A stretch of 64,000 bases of DNA from an uncultured Psychroserpens sp. (lineage in GTDB: Bacteria > Bacteroidota > Bacteroidia > Flavobacteriales > Flavobacteriaceae), in contig NZ_CANMRL010000007.1 in the NCBI RefSeq assembly GCF_947500255.1, positions 62,001 to 126,000 of the forward strand, written 5' to 3'. Below, one piece after another: positions 36,923 through 46,747 of the stretch (its first letter is position 1; every line of letters starts with the position of its first letter). The notes below the pieces were generated by a model that saw nothing but the letters and a program-made list of their open reading frames with translations, was not told where the DNA came from and did not search any database. The translations under genes and the position numbers were made by a program.

Positions 36923-38215
36923 TTACTTCTTTTTCTTAGGATTAAAAACAGGTAGTAATTGTGTTTTAACAGAGCCAAATCCAATTCGAGTACCATCATT
37001 TTCACAATATCCTCTCATGATAACAGTATCATAATCATTGATAAATTTGCGTTCGCTACCATCTTTCATTTTTAATGGTTTAGTTCCTTTCCATGATAAC
37101 TCTAGCATTGAGCCGTACGAATCTTCTGTCGGACCAGAAATGGTTCCACTTCCCATCATATCTCCAGAATTTACAGGGCAACCATTAACTGTATGGTGCG
37201 CCAATTGCTGAGACATATTCCAGTACATATATTTGAAATTAGACTTACAAACCGTTGTTTCTTTTGCACCTTTTGGTTGAATTGCTGCTTCTAAATGAAT
37301 ATCAAAGCTCTTTTTACCCTTCGATTGTAAATACTCTAAAGGTTTTGGGTCTTGTTTCGGACTCTCAACTCTAAAAGGTTCTAAGGCATCAAGGGTTACA
37401 ATCCATGGCGACATAGAAGATGCAAAGTTTTTTCCTAAGAAAGGACCTAATGGTACATACTCCCATTTTTGAATATCACGAGCTGACCAGTCATTAAACA
37501 ATACTAATCCAAAGATATATTCTTCAGCTTCTTCAATAGGAATTGGCTCTCCCAAATCATTAGCGTCTGTGGTAACAAAAGCCATTTCTAATTCAAAGTC
37601 TACAAGATTTGATGGGCCAAAAACAGGTTTTTTAGCACCTTCAGGCATGGTTTGACCTTGCGGACGGTGAATTGGGATTCCAGAAGGAATAATGGACGAG
37701 CTACGACCATGATAACCTACAGGTAAATGCAACCAGTTCGGCATTAAAGCATTGTCTGGATCTCTAAACATGGTACCTACATTTGTAGCATGTTCTTTAC
37801 TCGCATAAAAATCTGTATAATCACCAATTTGAATTGGCAATTGCATTTCAATTTCATCTAAACGAAACAATACAATTTCTTTATGTGGATTGTTGTTTTT
37901 TAATTTATCACTCTCAGCATCAAAAATTTCAGCTATACGATTACGAACCAAACGCCAAGTTTTTCTACCATCAGCAATAAAATCATTCAGTGTATCTTGA
38001 AGGAAAATATCATCAGTTAATGGAATACCATCAAAATACCCTAGTTGATGTAGTGCTCCAAGATCTATTGCTGTATCTCCAATTCGAGTTCCAATAGTAA
38101 TGATATCATCACGTGTAAGAAAAACACCAAATGGAATGTTTTGAATTGGGAAATCTGAGTTTTTTCCAACGTGCAACCAAGATGAGCGATCAGGATTATT
38201 TGCAGATAAAGGCAT
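36923..38215 (-). CDS. fahA: Fumarylacetoacetase
   Basis: Last enzyme of tyrosine degradation: it hydrolyses 4-fumarylacetoacetate to fumarate and acetoacetate. The 430-residue protein has an SH3-like N-domain (to about 120) and a catalytic FAH domain with YTDFYASKEHATNVGTMFRD, HLPVGYHGRSSS, VDFELEMAFVTT, LFNDWSARDIQKWE and GSGTISGP, including the metal-binding acidic residues. No other tyrosine genes (hppD, hmgA) are adjacent. It is divergent from glyA. Confidence 0.97.
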   Translation of the reverse strand: MPLSANNPDRSSWLHVGKNSDFPIQNIPFGVFLTRDDIITIGTRIGDTAIDLGALHQLGYFDGIPLTDDIFLQDTLNDFIADGRKTWRLVRNRIAEIFDAESDKLKNNNPHKEIVLFRLDEIEMQLPIQIGDYTDFYASKEHATNVGTMFRDPDNALMPNWLHLPVGYHGRSSSIIPSGIPIHRPQGQTMPEGAKKPVFGPSNLVDFELEMAFVTTDANDLGEPIPIEEAEEYIFGLVLFNDWSARDIQKWEYVPLGPFLGKNFASSMSPWIVTLDALEPFRVESPKQDPKPLEYLQSKGKKSFDIHLEAAIQPKGAKETTVCKSNFKYMYWNMSQQLAHHTVNGCPVNSGDMMGSGTISGPTEDSYGSMLELSWKGTKPLKMKDGSERKFINDYDTVIMRGYCENDGTRIGFGSVKTQLLPVFNPKKKK

Positions 38216-38249
38216 ATTGTAGAGAGTTTAAATGTTTTTGTTTTCTATT

Positions 38250-38257
38250 CAAACCTA
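38250..38257 (-). promoter_or_regulatory. Putative -7 box of fahA
   Basis: The minus strand reads TAGGTTTG (TAnnTTTG), 35 bases before the fahA start. No clear -33 box. Confidence 0.4.
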
Positions 38258-38372
38258 CATATTTAATTGCATAAAACCATAAAAATTCGAACTAATTTTA
38301 CCTGTTGATAACATGCTCATAAAAGATAGCGTTAAACTGAATTTTTTGAATCTTTTTGCGATAATGATTTCT

Positions 38373-38380
38373 TATTTTTG
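38373..38380 (+). promoter_or_regulatory. Putative -7 box of glyA
   Basis: TATTTTTG lies 26 bases before the glyA ATG. A TTG at 38346-38348 is 24 bases upstream of it, slightly long for a -33 element. Confidence 0.45.
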
Positions 38381-38405
38381 GTAAAATTTAATTTAAACTT
38401 GATAT

Positions 38406-39680
38406 ATGCAACGCGATTCACAGATTTTCGAACTCATCAATGCTGAAAAAGATAGACAAATAAATGGTTTGGAGCTTATTGCTTCTGAAAACTTTGTAAG
38501 TGACCAAGTTATGGAAGCTGCAGGTTCTGTATTAACCAATAAATACGCCGAAGGTTATCCTGGAAAGCGTTATTATGGAGGTTGTGAAGTTGTAGATGAG
38601 GTTGAACAAATTGCAATTGATAGAGCAAAGACTTTGTTTGGAGCAGCCTATGCCAATGTACAACCTCATTCTGGAAGTCAAGCCAATACTGCAGTGTTTG
38701 CAGCTTGCTTAAAACCTGGTGACACCATTTTAGGATTTGATTTATCACATGGTGGTCATTTAACTCATGGTTCTCCAGTAAATTTCTCAGGTAAATTATA
38801 TAATCCAACATTTTATGGTGTTAAAAAAGACACTGGGCTTATCGATTATGATATGTTGTCTGATGTTGCTGAACAAGAAAAACCAAAATTAATCATTGCA
38901 GGAGCATCGGCCTATTCTAGAGATATGGACTTTGCCAAATTTAGAGAAGTGGCTGATAATGTTGGTGCCATTTTGCTTGCCGATATTTCTCACCCTTCTG
39001 GTTTGATTGCTAAAGGCATCTTAAACGATCCATTACCACATTGTCATATTGTGACCACAACAACGCATAAAACCTTACGTGGTCCCCGTGGAGGTTTAAT
39101 TATGATGGGAGAGAATTTTGAGAATCCATTTGGTTTACGACTTAAAAATGGAAATCTGAGAAAAATGTCAGGTCTATTAGATTCTGGAGTTTTTCCTGGT
39201 AATCAAGGAGGGCCTTTAGAACATATTATAGCTGCTAAGGCTATCGCTTTTGGAGAAGCGCTTTCTGATGAGTTTATGCATTATATGTTGCAAGTGAAAC
39301 GAAATGCAGCGGCTATGGCCAAAGCATTTGTAGATAGAGGTTATCATATTATTTCTGGAGGAACAGACAATCATATGATGCTTATAGATTTAAGAAATAA
39401 GGATATCACTGGTAAAGATGCTGAAGAAGCATTAGGAAAGGCAGATATTACTGTAAATAAGAACATGGTCCCTTTTGATGATAAGAGTCCGTTCGTTACT
39501 TCAGGAATTAGAGTAGGTACAGCAGCTATTACAACTAGAGGCTTGAAAGAGACAGATATGGAAACTATTGTTGGTTTTATGGATGAAGCAATAATGAATT
39601 ATCAAGAAGAGGCTAAGCTAGAATCTATCGCAGAACAAGTTAATGTCATGATGAGTGGTAAGCCTTTATTTACCTCGTAA
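38406..39680 (+). CDS. glyA: Serine hydroxymethyltransferase
   Basis: GlyA converts serine and tetrahydrofolate into glycine and 5,10-methylene-THF. The 424-residue PLP enzyme carries [37 protein letters not shown], the PLP lysine in [14 protein letters not shown], and [13 protein letters not shown]-like C-terminal regions. The length and motifs are standard. It is monocistronic: a strong bidirectional terminator follows and the upstream gene fahA is divergent. Confidence 0.98.
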   Translation: MQRDSQIFELINAEKDRQINGLELIASENFVSDQVMEAAGSVLTNKYAEGYPGKRYYGGCEVVDEVEQIAIDRAKTLFGAAYANVQPHSGSQANTAVFAACLKPGDTILGFDLSHGGHLTHGSPVNFSGKLYNPTFYGVKKDTGLIDYDMLSDVAEQEKPKLIIAGASAYSRDMDFAKFREVADNVGAILLADISHPSGLIAKGILNDPLPHCHIVTTTTHKTLRGPRGGLIMMGENFENPFGLRLKNGNLRKMSGLLDSGVFPGNQGGPLEHIIAAKAIAFGEALSDEFMHYMLQVKRNAAAMAKAFVDRGYHIISGGTDNHMMLIDLRNKDITGKDAEEALGKADITVNKNMVPFDDKSPFVTSGIRVGTAAITTRGLKETDMETIVGFMDEAIMNYQEEAKLESIAEQVNVMMSGKPLFTS

Positions 39681-39700
39681 TACATTTGAAATTATACATA

Positions 39701-39731
39701 AAAAACCCTTTCAATTTGAAAGGGTTTTTTA
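39701..39731. terminator. Bidirectional Rho-independent terminator
   Basis: AAAAACCCTTTCAA pairs with TTGAAAGGGTTTTT; A and T runs on both sides. It lies between convergent glyA and the NTF2-like gene. Confidence 0.88.
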
Positions 39732-39732
39732 T

Positions 39733-40188
39733 TTAGTTTTTTCCTTGATGTTCCTTTTTTAATGGACCTTCCCAAAGGACTTGTTCTATCATCCATTTGT
39801 CTCCTCTTTTGGACAAAAGAATAAAGTCAATTCCCCACCAAGCAGTAACTCTAGCAGCGGCAATTGTATCACCAATATCTAATATGGTCACCTCTTTTGG
39901 TGCATCTTTTGCAGGAAATTTTTTATTCTCTTTAACGTCTTTTGCAAATGCCAATGCCGCTTCGAACGACATATGATTTACTTGTCTGTAATCATCCTTT
40001 CCTTTGTCTTTCCAAAAGCCAAATTTATGGAGCGTAGGTTGTAAGCTAGCTTTAAGTTTTAATGTATCACCTTCATAAAAGCCTTCAAGATAATTTATAC
40101 AGGCTTTAGTAACACCAGATGCTGAAGATTGAGAAAAAGCTGTGTAGCTAAACAAGCATAACGTTAGAATGCATAATAGTCGTTTCAT
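39733..40188 (-). CDS. Exported NTF2-like (putative lumazine-binding) protein
   Basis: This 151-residue protein has a signal peptide (MKRLLCILTLCLFSYTAFSQ), then the lumazine-binding-like NTF2 fold: ACINYLEGFYEGDTLKLKASL, HMSFEAALAFAKDV and the final strands VTAWWGIDFILLSKRGDKW. These proteins usually bind or carry small ligands, and the function is unknown. It begins with the same MKRLL-type signal as several neighbours. Confidence 0.88.
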   Translation of the reverse strand: MKRLLCILTLCLFSYTAFSQSSASGVTKACINYLEGFYEGDTLKLKASLQPTLHKFGFWKDKGKDDYRQVNHMSFEAALAFAKDVKENKKFPAKDAPKEVTILDIGDTIAAARVTAWWGIDFILLSKRGDKWMIEQVLWEGPLKKEHQGKN

Positions 40189-40255
40189 AATTATAAGAGA
40201 TTGATTGTTGCCTCTAAATTACTCAATTATATGATGTATTGATGTTAAGTGCTTG

Positions 40256-41827
40256 TTAATCCTCATCAAAGGTCACATGCTGATAAGCGCCTAGATCTGG
40301 ACCTTCACCTGGAGTAAATGTTCGGTTAGTTCCCAAAATATCTGTAGTAATCAAAAATAAAGGATCACCTTCATCGATAGCTGCAGAATTATCACCAATC
40401 ATAAGCTTATTTTCAAAGGGTAATTTGAAATCGGGATCGCTATTGAAAATACAATCGTCATATAAAGTTTCATTATTGAAATTGTATTGATCTTGAGGAA
40501 AGTTATTGTTACTGTCCTGAAAGCGAATCAAGCAATTAGTAAACTTGAAGTTAAACAATGTACCATTATCAATATCGTCTAAAATCACTTCAGGATTATC
40601 ATTTCCGAAGATGATACAATTATTGAAATTAGCCTCTATCAAGTCAACACCATTATCAATACCATTTTCATCTGTAAAGAAGTTATTGACCAATACCGAT
40701 GGAAATTGTCTAAAACTATTGTTCCAGTAATTCGCTAATGTACAATGGGTGAAATTATATTTTCCGCCAAAAATACCTGCAAATGAAGATTGTCCAGAAT
40801 TATTTATGACTAGATTTTCACCTCTAACAGAGCTTCCTCTTGCTAGAATACCATAATTACTAGAGTTGTATATCTGCGAGTTGGTGATTGTTAATTTATC
40901 ATCTGTTGCTGCAGCATTTCCGTCAGAAACAATACCAACTGTACCATTTTTTATAGTGGCATAATTAATATCATTATCAATACTTCCATCAAATAACCAG
41001 ATGGTTTCCCATTGCCCAGGAACATCAGAGAAAACAGGTTCCAGTCGGTCACTTTCAAAAATAACTTCATTTTCTAACAAGTCTTGATCGTTACTTGGGG
41101 CACCATTAACTTTTAGTGAGGCATTATTTGTAACGAGTAAACCTGAATTCGCATGAAAATGAACTCGTGCTCCAGCTTCAATTGTAAGAACATCACCTTC
41201 ATCAACAGCTGCATAGCCATATATTACATAAGGTTTCTCATTAGTAAATGTAAGTTCTGAATCCTCAAGAAAACGACCTTGGAGTGTTGTTTCATCTGGA
41301 GTACCGTCTCCATTAGCATCAAAAGTTAATGTTTCAATGACGCCAGTGGTGTTGTCTCTATCAGGATAGATAAAAACAGCATCTTTTATTAAGGTGACTA
41401 ATTCTACTTTCTGAAGATTTGCTCCACTATCAAATTCGATAGCATCTGTATATAAAAATTCTAAACTGTTTTGAGCTAGTGTTTGGATGTCTGCAGTAGT
41501 TTCAACAAAAATAAAGAGGCTATCATTCGCTAAAAGTTCTACATTTTGAAATTCTTTGCCTGGAAGCCCGTCAACATTAAGCCTATAATTTGAGGCTTCT
41601 CCTTGACTGAGGCGAACAGTTGGAATTGAAATATCTTCGTCGCTTCTATTGTAGACTTTTAAATTGTAAGTACTTGATCCAATATTAGTAAATACAGTAT
41701 CTAAATAGATGGTATCCTTAGAAAATGTTAGATTTCCAGTGCTTGGAGAAAAATCAAAATCTTTGCGACATGAACTCCAAAAGACCAATATAGAAATAGT
41801 TAAAAGAAAGTATAATATTCGTTTCAT
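40256..41827 (-). CDS. Right-handed beta-helix lipoprotein
   Basis: This 523-residue protein has a lipobox ending at C20 (FWSSC), then an N-terminal beta-sandwich (about 30-150), and a repeated-strand beta-helix (about 200-480) with LTFANEKPYVIYG-like strands, ARVHFHANSGLLVTNNASLK and DNGTLFNFKFTNCLI. It ends with LGTNRTFTPGEGPDLGAYQH, the typical end of 'choice-of-anchor Q'-type surface proteins. The function is unknown, probably surface-exposed. It is a single gene. Confidence 0.88.
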   Translation of the reverse strand: MKRILYFLLTISILVFWSSCRKDFDFSPSTGNLTFSKDTIYLDTVFTNIGSSTYNLKVYNRSDEDISIPTVRLSQGEASNYRLNVDGLPGKEFQNVELLANDSLFIFVETTADIQTLAQNSLEFLYTDAIEFDSGANLQKVELVTLIKDAVFIYPDRDNTTGVIETLTFDANGDGTPDETTLQGRFLEDSELTFTNEKPYVIYGYAAVDEGDVLTIEAGARVHFHANSGLLVTNNASLKVNGAPSNDQDLLENEVIFESDRLEPVFSDVPGQWETIWLFDGSIDNDINYATIKNGTVGIVSDGNAAATDDKLTITNSQIYNSSNYGILARGSSVRGENLVINNSGQSSFAGIFGGKYNFTHCTLANYWNNSFRQFPSVLVNNFFTDENGIDNGVDLIEANFNNCIIFGNDNPEVILDDIDNGTLFNFKFTNCLIRFQDSNNNFPQDQYNFNNETLYDDCIFNSDPDFKLPFENKLMIGDNSAAIDEGDPLFLITTDILGTNRTFTPGEGPDLGAYQHVTFDED

Positions 41828-41941
41828 AAATGTATTCTGTCTCTATTACGCATGAGTGAGAAAAACTAATGCATATTATGTGCTAAAAGTATAACTTTTG
41901 AAGTCATCTTTTAGTATAGATAGTAAAAAAATATTAGAAAT

Positions 41942-42673
41942 TTAATCTTTTTTGTGTTCTTCGAGAAGTATGTTGAAAGCTTTACTATGTTTGAGTAGTT
42001 CGTCTAGCAACATGAACTCATTATCTTTTAAGAGTAGAGAAGGGCTTAGCTGTTGGGCACTACAATATTCAAAAAACAAATAGTCGTAGGCTTCTTGAAT
42101 GTTAAGTTCGTTGCGCAAAAAAACCGTATTGAATAGTGCGCCCTTTTCAAATAGCTTCAGAAGATCTTCAACTTCAATAACTTTTACTTCTACTGTTTTC
42201 TTTTTAAAGAGTTTGCCTATAGCTTTTGCTAAACCAATCAAATCAAGAGTGGGCTGGAGGTTTTTTCCACTACCAAAGACTCTTTTTTTAAAAGCTATTT
42301 GTCCTTGTTTTGCAGTTGTACTTGATAACGCCAAAGTATCCACTTTTTTTTCGTTGATTTTGGTGACTTCAACTTCATCTAATTTATTGGTGATTTTTTT
42401 AAGCTCGATAACCACATCTTGACCAAAGTAATCTTGTGTCACTGTAATGCTTTGCTCATGATGGAAATAGGAACTTACTACAATTGTGTCATTAAGTTTT
42501 GCTTGAATTTCAAAAAGACCTTTACCGTCAGAATAGGTTAAAATATTTTGAGTTTTATTGACAAATTTCGCACCTTTTACTGTGGCCTCTGCATCATATA
42601 TAACCCCTTTAATTGTTTGAGCTCCAGAAAATATAGGAATAAGTATAAAGAAAAATAATCTTAGTGATTTCAA
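41942..42673 (-). CDS. Exported CarboxypepD_reg-like protein
   Basis: This 243-residue protein has a signal peptide (MKSLRLFFFILIPIFSGAQ), a CarboxypepD_reg-like beta-sandwich (about 20-95, TIKGVIYDAEATVKGAKFVN) and a C-terminal helical tail (LLKLFEKGALFNTVFLRNE, LKHSKAFNILLEEHK). Such short proteins occur often in flavobacterial genomes; the role is unknown. The next gene downstream (fumarate side) is unrelated. Confidence 0.85.
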   Translation of the reverse strand: MKSLRLFFFILIPIFSGAQTIKGVIYDAEATVKGAKFVNKTQNILTYSDGKGLFEIQAKLNDTIVVSSYFHHEQSITVTQDYFGQDVVIELKKITNKLDEVEVTKINEKKVDTLALSSTTAKQGQIAFKKRVFGSGKNLQPTLDLIGLAKAIGKLFKKKTVEVKVIEVEDLLKLFEKGALFNTVFLRNELNIQEAYDYLFFEYCSAQQLSPSLLLKDNEFMLLDELLKHSKAFNILLEEHKKD

Positions 42674-42767
42674 GAATAATTGTTGATGGTTGTTATCTCA
42701 AATTAAGAGAAATTTATGCGTAGGCGTATTCTTATTAAGAGACTTTAACAGCCACTTTAATGTTCTT

Positions 42768-43157
42768 TTAACTAAATAAGACATTTATGCTTTCAGGAAT
42801 GCGTGTTGGTTTGTTAGTATCATGAGACATAAAACACCAAATAGTTTCTGAAGTGGTAAGTAATTGCTTTGTTGTTGCATTATAAATCTCAACGATCCTT
42901 GTAGACCTTACGCCTTGAGATTTTGTAACAAAAGTTTTAAGTAACAAGGTCTCTCCTAATACGGCTTGAGCTTTATATTGAATATGGTGACTTATCATAA
43001 CCCAATAATAATCACTTCTAATTGTTTCTGAAGACTTTAAGATCCAATGTGCTTCGGCAATATCTTGAACCCATTGTACATAATGTACATTGTTAACATG
43101 CTGGCGTGAATCTAAATGATCTTTAGTAACCGTAAGTTTTTGCTCGTGGATTTGCAT
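42768..43157 (-). CDS. Acyl-CoA thioesterase (YbgC-like hotdog)
   Basis: This 129-residue protein is a one-domain hotdog enzyme with DHLDSRQHVNNVHYVQWVQDIAE, where the Asp (LDSRQHVNN) is the catalytic position of 4HBT thioesterases. It also has QYKAQAVLGETLLLKTFVTK and the ETIWCFM strand. It has no signal peptide. It is the second thioesterase in the window (the other lies at 22107). The upstream gene is 36 bases away on the same strand. Confidence 0.92.
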   Translation of the reverse strand: MQIHEQKLTVTKDHLDSRQHVNNVHYVQWVQDIAEAHWILKSSETIRSDYYWVMISHHIQYKAQAVLGETLLLKTFVTKSQGVRSTRIVEIYNATTKQLLTTSETIWCFMSHDTNKPTRIPESINVLFS

Positions 43158-43193
43158 ATTTTCATTATTGAAATAAAAACTTAAAAGTAGATA

Positions 43194-44027
43194 TTATTCT
43201 TTCCTTCTGAAAATAGAACTTATATTATATAAGAAGTTTCCAATAGAAGTGCGCTCAATAGTTCCTTTTCTAATAAGTTTTCGACGTTCTTTTCTTCTTG
43301 AATTTGTCTGCGATATAGAGCGAACGCCTCCGAGAATTAAAATATTAGACGCATTTGGTTGTCTTTTCTCAGGATTTACTGAAGAAACCATGCCAGTTAA
43401 ATTGGAATTTACTTTAGCTTCTGGTATTAATGTTACTTTATAAGTACTCGATTGTTTAATCGTAATAGTTATTGTTTCATAACCTTGACATTCAATGATT
43501 AATATATCTCCTATTCCGCACTTTAAAGAAGCATCTCCAGCCATGTTGGTTTTTTTCTTATTAGAGCTTCCTTTTAATGAAACAAAAGCATTAGGAAGTC
43601 TGTGTTTAGATTTTCCAAAAACGGTTATTGAAATCATCTTATTTCTAAGAACAGAAACGCCTACTTTTCCTCTCAGGCTATTGTGCTGAGAAGAATCAAC
43701 CTTTATCATTCGAGGTTTACCTTGCGCTTGAACATCTTGAGTTCCTAAAGTTAAAAAAGCAAAAAGGGTAGAGGCGATGTAGGATAAGTAGTTGTTTTTT
43801 TCTTTTCGATTTAATACCAGTTCTCTTTTTAGTTGTGACGATTTGAATCGTCCACAGAGATTTGTTTCGGTTTGAAATGTTTTGACGATTTGCTCATCAG
43901 TTTTACTTGTGAAGTCTAAAACTGTTTTGTTGCATGAATTACAATGACGACCTTTTTCATTAGCTGTCATCTGATCCCAACTTTTATGACATGGCTCAGG
44001 AATATTAACGCTTATAGATGTTCTCAT
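43194..44027 (-). CDS. Single-pass membrane protein with cysteine cluster and CarboxypepD_reg-like domain
   Basis: The 277-residue product has an N-terminal soluble part (1-78) with C13, C29xxC32 and C58 (NIPEPCHKSWDQM, GRHCNSCNKTVLDFT), a single transmembrane segment (about 79-98) and then a CarboxypepD_reg-like domain (SLKGSSNKKKTNMAGDASLK). The four cysteines could bind zinc. The motif with CHKSWDQM is shared by many Bacteroidota proteins. The function is unknown. The C-terminus is very basic. Confidence 0.85.
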   Translation of the reverse strand: MRTSISVNIPEPCHKSWDQMTANEKGRHCNSCNKTVLDFTSKTDEQIVKTFQTETNLCGRFKSSQLKRELVLNRKEKNNYLSYIASTLFAFLTLGTQDVQAQGKPRMIKVDSSQHNSLRGKVGVSVLRNKMISITVFGKSKHRLPNAFVSLKGSSNKKKTNMAGDASLKCGIGDILIIECQGYETITITIKQSSTYKVTLIPEAKVNSNLTGMVSSVNPEKRQPNASNILILGGVRSISQTNSRRKERRKLIRKGTIERTSIGNFLYNISSIFRRKE

Positions 44028-44100
44028 GATTCAAAGAACCAAAAGAAATTAGAAATATGAAATGGTTAATGAGTGAACGTGTCCTTTGAATGAGTGAAGC

Positions 44101-45132
44101 CTACTTTTCAAAAACTTCTACTTCAAATAATTTATCCCAATGTTTTCCTGTAACAAATAAGGTCTTTGTTTCTGGATTGTATGCAATCCCGTTAAGTACA
44201 TCTAAACCACTATGCTGCTTAACTAATTTTTTTAAAGGGGAAAAATCGATTACACCTTCAATGGCTCCATTTTTTGGATTAATAATGGCCACACCATTTT
44301 TTTGGTAGCGATTGGCATATATTTTTCCGTTTACCCATTCTAATTCGTTAAGTTCAACAATTTTACCTTTATTGGTATATGCTTGGAGTTTTCCTTCCTC
44401 GACTAAGGTGTCGGGATTTAAAAACCAGATTTGCTCAGTACCATCAGTTTTGTATATGTTCTTTCCATCATTACAAATTCCCCAACCTTCTTTGCTTTTT
44501 CCGTAGGAGAAACTACCCGTTTTTTCAAACGTATTAACATCATAAATAAAACCAATGCCTTCTTGCCAAGTTAATTGATAAATAGTATTGTTGAAAATAG
44601 TAAGACCTTCACCAAAATATTGATCTGCTAAATCTATATTTTGCAAAACCTCACCAGTTTTATAGTCTACTTTTCTCAATTTTGATTCACCGTACTGACC
44701 TGTACTCTCGTAGAGTTCTCCATTATGAAACTCGAGACCTTGAGTATAAGAAGTAATATCATGAGAATAGGTGTTAATGATATTATAACCATATACTTTA
44801 GGTGTTTGGTTATTTAAAATAGTAAGTTTGGTAGTAATGTCTTCAGAAGTATCAGCATATGTTACAGTAGCGGTAATGGTTTGAACACCTAGTCGCTCAT
44901 CATCAAGTGTAAATGTCTCACCTACAGCTATCCCATTTAATGTATAATCAACAGAAGAAATTTCAAGACCTTTAGGGTTTTTAATCGATAACTTAACAGT
45001 CTCACCAAGTTTGGCTACATTTTTTTTTGCGTCTGTAACAATAGATAAGCTCGTTTTCTGAGTACCTGAGTTTCCACAAGAGATTAATATTACACTTAAA
45101 ACAGTGATTATGAAAGCTTTAATTGAGCGCAT
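44101..45132 (-). CDS. Glutaminyl-peptide cyclotransferase lipoprotein
   Basis: This 343-residue protein has a lipobox ending at C19 (VILISC), an Ig-like domain (about 30-105) and a five-bladed beta-propeller (about 110-340) with YSHDITSYTQGLEFHNGELYE, ADQYFGEGLTIFNNTIYQLTW and TGKHWDKLFEVE. The propeller is the plant/bacterial-type (papaya-like) glutaminyl cyclase, which forms N-terminal pyroglutamate on exported proteins. The fused Ig-like domain is usual in Bacteroidota. It is separated by 73 bases from the next gene downstream. Confidence 0.92.
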   Translation of the reverse strand: MRSIKAFIITVLSVILISCGNSGTQKTSLSIVTDAKKNVAKLGETVKLSIKNPKGLEISSVDYTLNGIAVGETFTLDDERLGVQTITATVTYADTSEDITTKLTILNNQTPKVYGYNIINTYSHDITSYTQGLEFHNGELYESTGQYGESKLRKVDYKTGEVLQNIDLADQYFGEGLTIFNNTIYQLTWQEGIGFIYDVNTFEKTGSFSYGKSKEGWGICNDGKNIYKTDGTEQIWFLNPDTLVEEGKLQAYTNKGKIVELNELEWVNGKIYANRYQKNGVAIINPKNGAIEGVIDFSPLKKLVKQHSGLDVLNGIAYNPETKTLFVTGKHWDKLFEVEVFEK

Positions 45133-45185
45133 TTTTTATTTGATTTTGATGCAAGTTATTTAATAAAATTCAGTTTAAAAAATCA

Positions 45186-45215
45186 TTGCATAAGTATTAA
45201 AAGATTGTATCTTTG
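45186..45215 (+). promoter_or_regulatory. Promoter of the SRP RNA gene
   Basis: TTG at 45186-45188, a 19-base spacer, and TATCTTTG at 45208-45215: a perfect Bacteroidota housekeeping promoter (TTG-N19-TAnnTTTG), placed just before the RNA. Confidence 0.8.
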
Positions 45216-45217
45216 CA

Positions 45218-45318
45218 GCCGGGCAAGTCCTACACAACCAGCTCCTGCTTAATCCTCCAGGTCGGGAACGAAGCAAAGGTATGCGGTCGTAGCGGTGTGA
45301 TGTAGGTAGCTTGCCTTT
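45218..45318 (+). ncRNA. ffs: Signal recognition particle RNA (small bacterial type)
   Basis: The ends pair (GGCAAG near 45222 with CTTGCC near 45310), followed by TCCTACAC pairing with GTGATGTAGG, and the conserved SRP apical core CCAGGTCGGGAACGAAGCA. A run of seven T (45316 onwards) ends transcription. At about 100 bases this is the short, Alu-less 4.5S type that binds Ffh. The window has no ffh. Confidence 0.92.
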
Positions 45319-45379
45319 TTTTGTACCCAATACTTTCCTATTTTATTGTACTTTTAAAGTCAAATTAGCCCATCGTTTT

Positions 45380-46183
45380 ATGTCTAAAGTTATTTTAATT
45401 ACAGGCGGATCTTCAGGAATTGGTAAATCCATAGGAGAATTTTTATCCCAAAAAGGATTTATAGTCTATGGTACAAGTCGGTCTCCCGAACGTTATCCAA
45501 ATTCTAAAATCAAGTTGGTCGCTTTAGATGTCGCAGATACTAGTTCTATTGATACTGCAATTAAAACCGTTATTGAAAGCTCTGGTAAAATAGATGTTGT
45601 TATCAATAATGCAGGTGCTGGTATTACAGGTCCAATTGAAGAAGTTCCTAACGATGAGATCAAACGTAATTTTGAAACTAATCTTTTCGGACCAATAAAC
45701 GTCATCAAAGCAGTTTTACCTCAAATGCGTAAGCAAAACTCAGGGCTTATTATAAACGTTACTTCTATTGCTGGATATATGGGACTACCATATCGTGGTA
45801 TTTATAGTGCAAGTAAAGGCGCTCTCGAATTAATTACTGAAGCCTTTAGAATGGAAATTAAAGCATTTAATATTCATATGACCAATGTTGCTCCGGGAGA
45901 TTTTGCAACTAATATAGCGGCTGGTCGTTATCATGCTCCTGTTGTAGTTGGCTCTCCCTATGAAAAGCAATATGGAGCAGTTTTAAAATCTATTGATGAC
46001 CATGTTGATAGTGGTGACGATCCAATTATGGTGTCACATATGATCTACAAAATTATTAATACTCCAAACCCTAAAATTCATTACAAGGTTGGTGCCTTTA
46101 TGCAAAAATTTTCAATTGTATTGAAACGAATTCTTCCTGATAAGATTTATGAAAAATTACTTATGAATCATTATAAATTATAG
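45380..46183 (+). CDS. SDR-family oxidoreductase
   Basis: I use the ATG at 45380 (267 residues, MSKVILITGGSSGIGKS), because the longer reading frame starts inside the SRP RNA and its terminator. It has the classical SDR motifs TGGSSGIG (cofactor), NNAGAG, and YSASK (active site). The substrate is unknown. The C-terminal tail (after about 215) is longer than in minimal SDRs. A lipoprotein gene follows 42 bases later. Confidence 0.94.
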   Translation: MSKVILITGGSSGIGKSIGEFLSQKGFIVYGTSRSPERYPNSKIKLVALDVADTSSIDTAIKTVIESSGKIDVVINNAGAGITGPIEEVPNDEIKRNFETNLFGPINVIKAVLPQMRKQNSGLIINVTSIAGYMGLPYRGIYSASKGALELITEAFRMEIKAFNIHMTNVAPGDFATNIAAGRYHAPVVVGSPYEKQYGAVLKSIDDHVDSGDDPIMVSHMIYKIINTPNPKIHYKVGAFMQKFSIVLKRILPDKIYEKLLMNHYKL

Positions 46184-46225
46184 TCTCTGGTATGTTTTTT
46201 GATATGAATTGAAAAACTCATCATC

Positions 46226-46645
46226 ATGAAACGACTATTACCTCTACTATTAGTTTTAAGCTTATTTACACTATCTGGTTGCGAGGATTTCCTTGACTGC
46301 ATTATTAATCGACGACCAGAGTTGCCCAACAAATCTTTTGGTGTTGGAGAATTAGAGACTTACTATTACGAAGAATTCAAAGCAGAAATTAAAAATGAAC
46401 CACGCGATGATGATTATGGCTATTTCTTTGAAATTGATGGTGAATTACCAGAAGGCTTAGAAATGTTTGTGAATTACAGAACGGTCTCAATAGAAGGATT
46501 GCCTACAAATCCCGGAACATATAGATTTACTGTACTTCTGTTTGTCGATCCACCTGTTAGTTATGATTACGAAACAGATCAATATGATGATCCCTTATGT
46601 TCTGAATCGACTTCAAAAGAGTATATGATAAGCATTAACCCTTAG
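46226..46645 (+). CDS. Small putative lipoprotein
   Basis: This 139-residue protein has a lipobox (TLSGC, C19), an N-terminal part with EDFLDCIINRRPELPNK and then a beta-rich Ig-like segment (DGELPEGLEMFVNYRTVSIEGLPTNPG resembles a putative Ig fold). I do not recognise a specific family. It follows the SDR gene. Confidence 0.8.
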   Translation: MKRLLPLLLVLSLFTLSGCEDFLDCIINRRPELPNKSFGVGELETYYYEEFKAEIKNEPRDDDYGYFFEIDGELPEGLEMFVNYRTVSIEGLPTNPGTYRFTVLLFVDPPVSYDYETDQYDDPLCSESTSKEYMISINP

Positions 46646-46747
46646 ATGGTGTATTGTTAATATCATTTGATAATATGTTCTCATAAAGGTGTGATAAAAT
46701 TGTAAATTCGTCCCGTAATTTTAATCACAACTATAACATAACTACAC

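Noticed and set aside
45311-45379. Longer N-terminus for the SDR gene
   Set aside because: It would start inside the SRP RNA terminator; the family starts at the ATG at 45380.
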